Source of the DNA: Amphimedon queenslandica
Taxonomy: Eukaryota; Porifera; Demospongiae; Haplosclerida; Niphatidae
Length of the DNA stretch: 64,000 nucleotides
Direction of reading: 5' to 3'
Assembly (NCBI RefSeq): GCF_000090795.2
Contig: NW_003546250.1
Location: forward strand, 304,297 to 368,296
A program made the position numbers and the translations under genes. A model generated the notes under the pieces. The model was not told the DNA's origin, searched no databases, and saw only the letters and a list, made by a program, of their open reading frames with translations. Below, in pieces: positions 36,791-46,695 of the stretch; position 1 is the stretch's first letter, and every line of letters starts with the position of its first letter.

Positions 36791-39059
36791 TTTTTTTCTT
36801 TTATAGCACTTGTCAACTGTTGATTTTAGTAGCTATCTGAGAGAGTTACCAGATGCTATTCCTCCAATATTAACACTAGGGACTAGAGTCACAGGTACAA
36901 TTTACATCTGTATGTTATGTATTGTGATTTAATGCACTGTGCTATAATAGCTAGTACATGGCCTTTGTAGTTGGGACGATTTATTTAGCAACTTTTAAAA
37001 TTCATAAAAAATCTAATTTTGATCAGAATTGACTGAAACTTTCTACACAACATAAGAACATGTATATGTATCAGAAAATGTTATAAAAATGAAGAATTCT
37101 CTCCTTTTAATTTTTGACGAAATACAATTTACTGTTATGCCTCTCTCTCTCTCTCTTTCCTCTAGCTTGGCTGAATACTGAGACGGAGAAAGGTTTTTAC
37201 ATCGGTACTGTAGAAGCTGTTGATCTGGAGAAGCACCAATACTGGGTCACTTTTGATAAGCCAGGCAAGCCTCTCTCCCTCTTGTAATATAATACTTCAT
37301 TTGACCTGAATAGGTGTGGGGAAACACTCTATTGCTGACTCTGACATAAAAGTATATATACTGATAATATTGAGCTTTATTTATATTTTATTTATATTTT
37401 ATTTTTATTATTTCATTTGTATTTTATTTATTTTTATTGTAAAAATATCTTCCTTCATTACAGAGCATGTATCCAGTTGAGTCAATAAGCATTAGCTCAT
37501 TGGAGGCTGCACACTCAAGTCAACATGTCCTCTCGTCTATATCGTGAGCATACATTTATTAATTTATTTATTTATTTATTTATTTATTTATTATTATTAT
37601 TCATTTCAGCTCTCATTCCACCTCCACCAATCAACCTACTGTAACAAGTCCTGAGGTATGATAAACTCAATTCTCTATTGGAGCATAAGGCTCATTCATA
37701 AACTAATTCATGATCCAGTTATAATGTTCTTTTTATTTCTCTACTAGATTTTATCATCCGATCCATTACTTGCGTCCCTCCCGTTGTCAAGGAGAACCGA
37801 TTTTCAGCAGCAGTCAGTGAGTCTTGGGGGATTCCCCACTGACTTCCTTCGACAAGTGGTGAGTCCTCTTTTTGGTACTATCTCAATATTTATTCTCCGC
37901 CCCCTCTCTCTCTCTTTCTCTACCAGGTTCAAATGTCAAAGCTTTTGAGTCTCAAACAAGAGAGGCTGAAGAGACTATCTTCTATGAACACAGACGCAGA
38001 GAAAATGGTACAGCAATCAAGACACATGAGCAGTGCAAATACTATTAATCATACTTTCTTTTACATTCCTAGCATGCTCGACATTCCTCTCTGCCATCCG
38101 ATTTCCTAAAGAATTACGCTACATTAGTCATTGACTTGGACGATATTAACAGAGTATGATCTGATGAATACAATTATTATAATATCATTCTCTCTCTCTC
38201 TCTCTCTCTTTAGCAACTCAATTTAAGATCTGAAGCAATCAAGAGGTACACAAGCGAGGTTAGTCTTTATTATCTCCATTCTCGTTCCATCGAGTCTCAT
38301 TCCTATACTGTAGCTTGGGTATCAGGATAATCCCAGACCCATGTCCAGTGTACAGGAGTGCATGGATCAGGCAGTGACAATGACGGAGCATTCAAACGTT
38401 AAACTCACTGCGACCGGAAGGTATGGACCATAGCAGCTGCTCTCTGTGTGTTTAGTAAGCATTGTTTGTTTTTGTAGCGAAGTGACCGACGAGAATATAT
38501 TGAAATTGATTGCTAAATTGAGTTGTATTTTATTACAAGTAGAGGTAAGATTTTAATTACTATTATTATTATTATTATTTTTATTATTACTTTTTGTTGT
38601 TGAAATGTATATTTAATGTATTTCTGTTTCTCTTTTAAGATGTTATCTCAGGAAGGATGCTCTCATGATCTCTCGGGCCTTCAGGCAACCATTACTGAAG
38701 CTGCTTCTTCCATCAATCCTGGCAACCAGAGGTATGGTATGGTAGGCATAATAAATTCAATTGTACATTATAATACATGTCATTATACATAAACCTAATA
38801 ATAATTTTAATCTTGTATGCTTAATTAGAATTATTAGATTCACTAAAGTGTCCAGACTCCATTGTCTTCTCTGTCTTTTAGAATATTCATGAAATACATT
38901 GAGAAACCCCTCGCTCTCATTCAATCTGGCATGGACCCAGCAGAAACCCTTCACCCCTTCTCGGTCTCCTCCCTCAGCAAGAGACCACACAGAACAACCA
39001 CTACCACTACGGCTAGCAGTGCCAATATGTCCTTCACTGCCAGCAGCGGGAGGACCTGA
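34353..39059 (+). CDS. LIN9: LIN9, MuvB/DREAM complex subunit
   Basis: Roughly 17 exons from MADSESRSSMASCRLLF (34353) to the stop at 39057-39059. The DIRP domain is clear: WSRYEWFCSDIDKPFFEG, NDFIQCLDESFPDLKV, QWRLVRRMIGKPRRCSS and FFAEERHLLEERR. Downstream are a Tudor-like segment (LGTRVTAWLN...GFYIGTVEAVD), DPLLASLPL, GGFPTDFLRQVVQMSKLLSL and a helical C-terminus (YATLVIDLDDINRQLNLRSEA). LIN9 is the scaffold of MuvB, which represses or activates cell-cycle genes with E2F/DP/pocket proteins or B-MYB. Introns are short but contain a 23-bp minisatellite, TTA and TTTA arrays and a TACAGGG-type repeat. The exact boundaries of some small 3' exons are not settled. Confidence 0.93.
35019..35129. 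repeat. (ATT)n microsatellite
   Basis: Long TTA/ATT run in a LIN9 intron. Confidence 0.95.
35262..35661. repeat. 23-bp minisatellite, about 17 copies
   Basis: Unit GTGACATGTGAGGAGTGATT plus TGT, with GAGGATTGA and GAGGAGTAA variants, in a LIN9 intron. Because 23 is not a multiple of three, it reads open in all three minus frames; these are not genes. Confidence 0.95.
35691..35766. repeat. (TG)n/(CGTG)n microsatellite
   Basis: Alternating TG with CG substitutions in a LIN9 intron; potentially Z-DNA-forming. Confidence 0.9.
36239..36304. repeat. (TTTA)n microsatellite
   Basis: Nearly pure TTTA run in a LIN9 intron. Confidence 0.95.
36721..36789. repeat. (ATT)n microsatellite
   Basis: Pure ATT run in a LIN9 intron. 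Confidence 0.95.
36975..37125 (+). repeat. TACAGGG-family repeat, truncated
   Basis: Contains GACTGAAACTTTCTACACAA, CATAAGAACATGTATATGTA and GAATTCTCTCCTTTTAATTT, the core of the 186-bp family, but lacks both terminal TACAGGG ends. In a LIN9 intron. Confidence 0.75.
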
Positions 39060-39819
39060 GCCATTAGTATACTAATAGCAGATACTACTCCAACGAGTTC
39101 ATCAGTTTAGCATTCCACTCACTCTCACATGAAATATGTTAAATGAATAAAGAAATGTGACGTCGTCGTATATTATATATATTTATCTGTACCCCTTCTT
39201 ATTGTACTTTTAGTTTATCATTCCTCTCCAAACCCTTCTTATTACTATTATTATTATTATTATTTTATGCTATCATCACTTCTGGAGTGTTTTATAAAGT
39301 TGCTACACTACGTTATAGAGCATCTCTTAATGGACGCTCTCTATAGCGTACGCCTCCATTTAATGGACAGCACCTAGTGTACCAATTACATTCCTTACTG
39401 TATAAAGTAACCTCCACATAAAGGACACCTCAAAAGTGTCCATTATAGTACATTTTTGTAATCTAATCTTTCAAATCCCTCAGTGTATATAAGGGAAGCC
39501 TAACATGATTGTGGCTGAGACACCTGTGGAACCTCAGAGTGGGTGTAGGGTACGTAGGAGGGCCTTAGATTTGCATTGTCATAACAATACTTTTAAAATT
39601 TAAATTTAAAAACGATTCAAAAATCAACATAATAATAATAATAATAATAATGATCTCCAAAAGTTAAAAGACTAGTGTTAGGATCATAGCATAAACAGTG
39701 AAACTATAAACAAACCAAATTAACTGCACAGCCCAAACTGAATGATAAACTGGAAAAGTACAGTGATAAAGCTAACATTGAAATGAAAGGGTACTATAAG
39801 GGAGAGTTCACTTTATCTG
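39060..39819. other. Convergent intergenic region, LIN9 / TIR-SLOG
   Basis: An ATGAATAAAGAAA signal (about 39142) probably ends LIN9. The rest holds a TAATGGACACT-family repeat (about 39320-39460), an ATT run and AT-rich sequence. No gene seen. Confidence 0.6.
39320..39460. repeat. TAATGGACACT MITE-like repeat
   Basis: Runs from CTCTTAATGGACGCTCTCTA through CCTAGTGTACCAATTACATT to AAAGTGTCCATTATAG. The ends form an imperfect inverted repeat. Same family as 52345-52505 and 57318-57475. Confidence 0.75.
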
Positions 39820-42267
39820 CTACTGAGACCAATTATGACTAGCAACAATATTTACTAGAGCCCTTGCAACTGCCTTGGGTTCAGCTTCCAAATCCGAGAG
39901 AACTGACCAATCGGATTCACTCGCATAATTTGGTTTGTAAAATATCCCTGGAGGTGCATTAAACTTTCCGCCAGCAGCCCCACCAGTGGATACTACCGGT
40001 ATAACAGTGTGACCACTCCACGAGAACTGGTGTGCTTCAAAAGCTGCTGAAGGTCCACCCTCAATAAGAATACAAAGATCAATGACTTTAGGAGTTAGCA
40101 TTTCTCTCTGCCTCACGCTCTCACAGTAGAACAGGTTGTCCCCGTACGGTAGAGGCTGGAACGTACCATCAGTATTCTGTCTAGCCTGAACAGTGTGATC
40201 CTGGGGATCTCTCTTTGCTTGAATGTGTATCACATACCCGCCACTCTCTCCCTTTCTCTTTTGGATTTCTTTGTAAAAGCTCTCTCCGATGGCATTCCCA
40301 ACTCCATAAAACCCACCCGTCACCAGGTAATAGTCGTGTTTTTCTGATGCCAACAGCTGACCAAATTCACGACAGATCGCTAGACCATTCTTCGATGCTA
40401 TCTTGCTGCTGCCTGTAACGTATACTAGTCTACCTTTTGGTAATCTCTTCTTGAGGTCAGTGCACAACTTGTGCAGCTGAGTTTTCTGTTCTACCAACTT
40501 ACGGAGCCTTTCCTCTGCTTTTGCTGGGACCGTAGCACTTTCTATTTCCTCGCGAAAAGCATCTTGAAAGTTTGGAGACCGTGAGTCCAGAAACGAATCC
40601 GGCCCAACTAGAGTTGTCATCCATCCGGGGATTTGAAACGAATCAACCATTATTGGTATTATCCTTTTACGTCCCTCAACATAGTACATTTCCTGTTCGC
40701 AGGAAGAACTCTTTACATATTCGGCCGAAAGTATGAAGACTACGACACTGGAAACGTTGACCTTTTTCTTGAAGGTCTCTCGTTTTCGGAGGTCCTCGCC
40801 TGCCATGCTCGCCCAAACCTCGTGACCTCTTGATTCCAGGTCGTGCCTGAGTCCCTCCAGAAACTCAAGCTGTGTTGGATGATAACTTACGACAATGAGA
40901 GGCGTGGCCTTGCTTGGGTCTTGCTTGAATATTGACTTGCGTATCATTTCTGGGAGAGAGCGTGGAAATGATTTTGATTTCCTTGAAGCGGTCGACAAAG
41001 GAGGGCTAAGCTCTTTCTTATTATTAGTATCATTGATTTCGTCTCTTTTTCCATCATCTTGTGTCTCCTCATCTTCTTTGCTTGTCTCTGCCGCTTCTGC
41101 CTCAGATTTCATAGCACTATACTGATCAGCGATATTAACTGCTACAGTATTTATGATTGTATTGAGCTCAAAATGAGACCCGCTAGAAGGCACATTCCAC
41201 TTTATAAACTGCGTTGTTGCAAACTGTATAGCGAGACACATGGGTGGCCATGTGGAGAGGAAGGTGACCGGTATTATCATTTTCCCGAGAGTATCTGCTA
41301 GTTTCACTTCCCTGTTTGTCCATTCTGTTAGTCCATACAGAGGAGTCACTAAAGGTATGAAGAGACGACAGTTACATACAGCTTCATTGAGGACATCTTG
41401 CCAATCATCCCCTGGTTTAATGGCTGTCTTATCAAGGAAGACCGTATAGCCAAGCTTGCTTAGTTCCTCACTCAGTCTTGCAGCTGGCCCTGAGGCTTCT
41501 TTGTGTACATAGCTGAGCATTATCTCAAGGGACTCTATTGATTTGCGTGGAAAGGAGGGACTCCGCCTACCTACTATGTCCGTGTTTGAGGAGGTTTGGT
41601 TAAGTGGGAGTCCTTCGGCCTGAGGTAGAGCAATGCTTGTTCGTTTTTTTGAAGGCACGAGAGCAATGGACGGATGAGACGAGGGAACTGAGAATGAAGT
41701 TAAAGAAATTGTGTTTTTTAAGACAATGGAGGATAACGGAAGCTCGTGTTCTTGCGTCTGAGAGACAGGACAACCGTTTATATCTAAAAACCTAACTCCT
41801 CCTCCTGCTCCACCTTCTCCTTTTGTCAGGAGGTAGCCGTACAGGCCTGGATGCTGGATTTCTATGGCTTCCTTGACATCAAGGAGCGAGACACCCTTCC
41901 TCACTTCCAAGGACACGGAGCAGAAAGGTTTGTCGTCATAATGTATCCACACCCGATCCTGTCTCGCTCTAATCCTCGCTATATATTTATCACAGATCAA
42001 CCACTGTAGTGGGAATTCTCCCTCCAGGATTTCCTCCAGCTCCCATCCCTGCGGGGTTATAAAGGAGTATGATTTGGGTAGCAGCAAAGAGCTTATTTCT
42101 TGATTTATCGACTCTCTCAAAGTCAAAGCCACTGCCTGTGGCCCTGGAGCTTTTATAAGAAGACAACCTAGCTGCTGTGCCAGCTCTGGGCTGGTATCCT
42201 TCGTGAGATAAACTGCTACAAAAGAGAGAGAAGAACTCATCACGGACTGATGCTGCAGAGCGGTCAT
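39820..42267 (-). CDS. TIR-TIR-SLOG/LOG-like signalling protein
   Basis: A single exon of 815 aa. Residues about 100-190 look like a ubiquitin/beta-grasp fold (VSLEVRKGVSLLDVKEAIEI, then VRFLDINGCPV and LPLSSIVL). TIR1 spans about 247-385 (LEIMLSYVHKEASG, LSKLGYTVFLD, CNCRLFIPLVTPLYG, EWTNREVKLA). Glu320 in WTNRE aligns with the catalytic Glu of SARM1 (WVHKE). TIR2 spans about 455-575 (PLIVVSYHPTQLEFL, GHEVWASMAGEDL, SSVVVFILSAEYV, CEQEMYYVEGRKRIIPI), with Glu526 in that position. Between them is an acidic, Ser-rich linker (386-450). The C-terminal part, about 612-810, is Rossmann-like and SLOG/LOG-type (VYVTGSSKIA, YLVTGGFYGVGNAIG, RQREMLTPKVIDLCILIEGG, AAFEAHQF). TIRs cleave NAD and SLOG domains bind nucleotide products in other systems, so self-contained nucleotide signalling is inferred. 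No transmembrane segment or signal peptide is seen. Divergent from CSTF3. Confidence 0.88.
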   Translation of the reverse strand: MTALQHQSVMSSSLSFVAVYLTKDTSPELAQQLGCLLIKAPGPQAVALTLRESINQEISSLLLPKSYSFITPQGWELEEILEGEFPLQWLICDKYIARIRARQDRVWIHYDDKPFCSVSLEVRKGVSLLDVKEAIEIQHPGLYGYLLTKGEGGAGGGVRFLDINGCPVSQTQEHELPLSSIVLKNTISLTSFSVPSSHPSIALVPSKKRTSIALPQAEGLPLNQTSSNTDIVGRRSPSFPRKSIESLEIMLSYVHKEASGPAARLSEELSKLGYTVFLDKTAIKPGDDWQDVLNEAVCNCRLFIPLVTPLYGLTEWTNREVKLADTLGKMIIPVTFLSTWPPMCLAIQFATTQFIKWNVPSSGSHFELNTIINTVAVNIADQYSAMKSEAEAAETSKEDEETQDDGKRDEINDTNNKKELSPPLSTASRKSKSFPRSLPEMIRKSIFKQDPSKATPLIVVSYHPTQLEFLEGLRHDLESRGHEVWASMAGEDLRKRETFKKKVNVSSVVVFILSAEYVKSSSCEQEMYYVEGRKRIIPIMVDSFQIPGWMTTLVGPDSFLDSRSPNFQDAFREEIESATVPAKAEERLRKLVEQKTQLHKLCTDLKKRLPKGRLVYVTGSSKIASKNGLAICREFGQLLASEKHDYYLVTGGFYGVGNAIGESFYKEIQKRKGESGGYVIHIQAKRDPQDHTVQARQNTDGTFQPLPYGDNLFYCESVRQREMLTPKVIDLCILIEGGPSAAFEAHQFSWSGHTVIPVVSTGGAAGGKFNAPPGIFYKPNYASESDWSVLSDLEAEPKAVARALVNIVASHNWSQ

Positions 42268-42386
42268 CTTGTTCGCAATTCGAGCGGTTTACGAGGTGTG
42301 GCTCATAATCTAATTAAGTGGGTGAGGCTTGGAATTTATACAACCCACACCTTTTTAATTAGTAAGGACACGTGTAGATCAACAAA
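42268..42386. promoter_or_regulatory. Bidirectional promoter, TIR-SLOG / CSTF3
   Basis: A 119-bp spacer with GAGGTGTGGCTC, CCCACACCT and ACACGTGT (CACGTG 42369-42374). Coupling with a housekeeping gene suggests basal expression of the TIR gene (inference). Confidence 0.5.
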
Positions 42387-45300
42387 ATGGAGAGCCATCC
42401 TTTAGTGAATCTTGGCATGAAGGGCTCTGCCACCTCTTCGAAAGTAAATACGGTTAATTGGAATAGTCTATGGTATTTTCACAGGAGTCTGATGAGTCCT
42501 GGTCAATGACGGACTATGGTAAAAGAGCTGAAGCAAAGATATCAGTTCATCCATTTGATCTTGACAGCTGGGAGGTACTATTAAGGGAAGCACAGGTATG
42601 AACATGTGGGGTGATGGTACGCAATACTAGTCTAATAATGATATATTGTAAATTGCTCCAAAATCAGGCCAAAGTCCCTGTACTGTAGTACAGGGTCACA
42701 AGCCAAATTTTGCCAAAAATGAAAAGTAGAGAATTCTTCATTTTTATAATTTTTTCTGATGCATATACATGTTCTTATGTTGTGTAGAAAGTTTGAGCTG
42801 ATTCCAATCACATTTGGATTTTTTACGAATTTTTAAAGTTTCTTTTCCTTGTTTTCCTCTAGACAGCAACCATAGTTCGGTCAAGAGCGTTTTATGAACA
42901 TTTAGTTACTCAGTTTCCAACTTCGGCTCGTTACTGGAGGATGTACATAGAACAGGAGGTATTATATTAATTATTATTATTAATTATTATTATTTATTAA
43001 TTATTGATGATTATTGTTATTAATTTGCATTATGTCTTTCTTATAGCTGCCATAATACATCGAAGAGTCTTATTTTTAACCCTTTATTCACTGTCTTTTA
43101 TTTCATTTGCTTTGTGTGAAGTATAGTTGACCACACCCTTGATCTAATCACGAAATATAATAATAATAATAATGTATTATTATTAATTTGGCGTGCAACT
43201 GCGTTAATCTTAATATCCGAAATACAACAGAGAATGAGTAGAGTGTGTGAATAGTGTAAGATTATAGAATTGTAACGTTAATTTTCGTCTTCAATCTCCT
43301 GTATTAAATGTAGATGAGACATCGCTGCTATGAGGAAGTAGAGAAGGTAATTATAAAAAACAACTCTGCATGCCCTTTACACAGCGATGGCTTCTCTCAA
43401 CCACATAGTTGTTTCAGAGATGTCTAATGGACATTCTTCACATTGACCTTTGGAAGCTATACATTACTTATATCCGTGAGACAAAATCTGGTCTTCCAAA
43501 CTACAGGTTCCTTTGGATGCAATCTTGAATTGTATTAATACATTCTTTTGTTGTGTAGAGAGAAGTTGAAAAATGCATATGATTTTACTCTAGAGCACAT
43601 GGGCATAGATTTTTATTCTACGCCGATTTGGATGGAGTACTTGGATTTCCTTAATTCAGAGTGTGTTTTGAGTGATTGTGTGTGGGTGGGTTTCACTATT
43701 AGTTGCCATAGAAACTCTCAAGGATCTTATGGGGAGAATCTCAAGCTACAGTCGATGAGGAAGACTTTCCAACTGGCAGTTGCATCTCCAAAGGTCTCCA
43801 TTGAGCAAGTTTGGAAGGACTACTCAGCTTTTGAAAATGTTTGTGTGCATGTTTATTACATTAGTGGGTGATTATTAGTTGTGAATTGCAGATGGCCAAT
43901 AAATCTCTTGCAAAGAAAGTCCTTGAGGTCCAGAACAAGCTTTATTCAAATGCTAAACGTGCTTCATACGAGTATGAGAATGTAACCAGAGGGTTGGTGA
44001 GGGGCAGCACTTCAGTACCACCTCAAGGAGCAATACAGGAAGCACAGCAGGTGTGTGTGTGTACATGAGATTAAATTGTGATCATGCCATTGAGTAGTAG
44101 TGTTATTTTGATTACAATGGTCTTTGTTTCCTGTTACTGGGGACAATTTTGTTCAGAGCTATGTAGAAAGTTTGAGCTGATTTCGAGTGTAACTTTTTGA
44201 TTTATAACTTGATAAAATCCATACAACCTGTCTCTAATGCTCCCTTGATTAATGTTTCCATTTCCTTGTAGCTTCAGATATGGCGTCGTTATTTGGCATG
44301 GGAGAAGCAGAACCCACTCAGAACAGAAGATGTAAAATTAATAATTAAGAGAGGTGAATTAGAGCACGTTTTAAACTATACTGCATTACTGCAGCTGCCC
44401 TTTCTTTTATAAATCCCTCCATCCAGTTGTCTATGCTTACAATCAATGTCTGCTCTGCTTTGGTCATTGCTCTGATATCTGGTATGAGCTAACACTTTAC
44501 TTGCAAAGAGCAGGAGAATCAGTACGCAATGCATTGTGCATGCAGCATAAACAGAATTATCTTAATATTACTGTGCATGTAGGATCCCCCTCGGTCCCAT
44601 CAATGGATAGAGGAAGCAGGGACAGTGTACACACGTGCTGTCTCAGGCCCTCTGGCTAATAATTTACTCATGAACTTTGCTTTTGCTGACTTTGAAGAGG
44701 TGCAACAGCATAACGATAAAGCAGAGTCCATTTATAATCGTCTCCTCTCTACCATTGAAGATGAGAGCAAGACATTGGTGAGAAGGCAGCCACTCTCTCT
44801 AAATTTACTAACGTTTAGGTCTATATACAGTATATGAACTTCAAAAGGAGGACAGCTGGTATTAAAGGAGCTCGTACTGTCTTCAAGAAAGCAAGAGAGG
44901 ACACAAAGTGCAATTATCATGTTAGTAGTACTTGAAATGAATTTGCATATTTATAATCATTTTATGCTGCATAGGCTTATGTAGCTGCAGCTCTGATGGA
45001 ATACTACATAACAAAGGTTCTTAGTTCTCAGATATATGCATGCATTGGATAAAATGATAATTATTTTCTAGGACAAGGACATTGCTTTCAGGATATTTGA
45101 GTTGGGTATGAAGAAGTTTGGAACTAATGTTGGCTTCCTGTTAGCATATGTTGACTACCTTTCTCATTTAAATGGTAGCATTCAAATACTTAGAACTATT
45201 TATGCTTAGTTTTTTTTATCAATTAAAGATGATAATAACACAAGAGTGTTGTTTGAGAAGGCAGTCAGTACAGTCCCACCTGATGAATCAAGGTTGTCAT

Positions 45301-46309
45301 TGTTATCTTAGCTATTTATTGTTACTTTATATTGTACAGCAAACTATGGGAGCAGTTTTCAAGATTTGAATTGGCTGTTGGTGACCTTTCAAGCTTATTA
45401 AAAGTTGAAAGAAGACGTGCAAACATGCTCCAGAGATCTCAAGTTAGTCTACACCTCATCACATCTCATTATCAACTGCCCCATTACCTGAGTCACTGTA
45501 TTTTTTATGTAGGAGGCTGAAGTGTCTGAAACATCTCTACTTATTGATAGATATACTTACTTGGATCTCTTCCCATGCTCTGAACTGGAGCTTAGAGTTA
45601 TTGGTCATCATGTTAGCAGATCTATCCATTAAAATATTACAATCTCTTGATTGTTTTTTATGTAGTCTGTGGCTAATCCTATTGATACTGCAACTGCTCC
45701 AGTATTTCTCAAAGCTCCTGTATCTAATAATGAATCATCAAAGGCTGATTCGCATTACTCAAAACCTGATCTCAAGCAAATGATATCATTCAAGCCTAGC
45801 ACTACACATGGTTTGATATTGATCTTTTTGTGATTAATCAACACGTATATAACAACAGGTGTAGGTATGAATGCTGTTCCTGGCGGTCATTTTCCTCTTC
45901 CTTCAAGTTTAGCTAATTTGCTCTCCCTCTTACCCCCTCCTCATTGCTTTCAGGTTAATATCCAGTTAATGAATAAACATCATGCTGCACTGTAATGCAA
46001 TGACATTATAACCATTTCTTTGTTTGCTCTTGATTTGAATTTTGAAAGTATCTGTGGCTTGTGCAGATAAATCATCTATTCTGTCTTTTTTATATATAGG
46101 GTCCTTTTGTACAAGTGGATCAATTGATAGACATGATCATTCACAGTTCAATACCAGAGATATCCAGTTCCCAGCCAGGACTCAGCTCTACGAGAGTCAT
46201 TAATCAGAAAAGACGAAGAGATGATGGGGAGGATTTCGATGAGGAGACTGCCCCACCTTCTAACGACCTTTACATCTCAAGACAACAGAAAAGGGCACAA
46301 ACGACATAA
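42387..46309 (+). CDS. CSTF3: CSTF3/CstF77, cleavage stimulation factor subunit 3
   Basis: Many short exons from [14 protein letters not shown] (42387) to RQQKRAQTT-stop (46309). HAT-repeat blocks match CstF77: [112 protein letters not shown]-like [33 protein letters not shown]-like [26 protein letters not shown]. The C-terminal monkeytail-like part has [14 protein letters not shown] and [13 protein letters not shown] before the basic end. CstF77 dimerises and bridges CstF64 and CstF50 in mRNA 3' end cleavage. Intron 2 holds a reverse-oriented TACAGGG repeat. The intron near 43662 is short and in frame, so its retention would not stop translation. Confidence 0.95.
42655..42850 (-). repeat. 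186-bp TACAGGG repeat, reverse orientation
   Basis: Starts with CCCTGTACTGTAGTACAGGG and runs through GAATTCTTCATTTTTATAAT and GTTGTGTAGAAAGTTTGAGC. In CSTF3 intron 2. Confidence 0.85.
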
Positions 46310-46695
46310 TCTATTTTCTTTCTTTCATCTCTCATAATTCTTTTTGTAAATTATTTTAAATTAATATTCTCATACAATTTCACCCTGAAAAGTCTACATG
46401 ATGAAGCAGTATAAATTAGTGTATGATTGTGTGTGTATTGATCATGAAAGAACTTGCTCAATCAGTAAAAATAACTAACAGTGTTAAGCATACAGTGTAC
46501 ACATGTATAAGTATTCTGACAAGGCAGTTAGGCATGTGTTTAAAGGGCTGGGCTGCACTTGTGTAGAGCACACAATTCACTATACTCAGTCATCTATTTG
46601 GCAAGTGTTCAATTTCAATTTTTTTCTATAGGAAGCTTATTTCAATCATAAGATTCTGGGGAAGTCTGACAGTTCATTAGCTTATCGAGAAGAAT
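46310..46695. other. CSTF3 / fibrinogen-like intergenic region
   Basis: AT-rich 386 bp holding the CSTF3 3' flank and the upstream region of the next + strand gene. No other gene seen. Confidence 0.5.
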
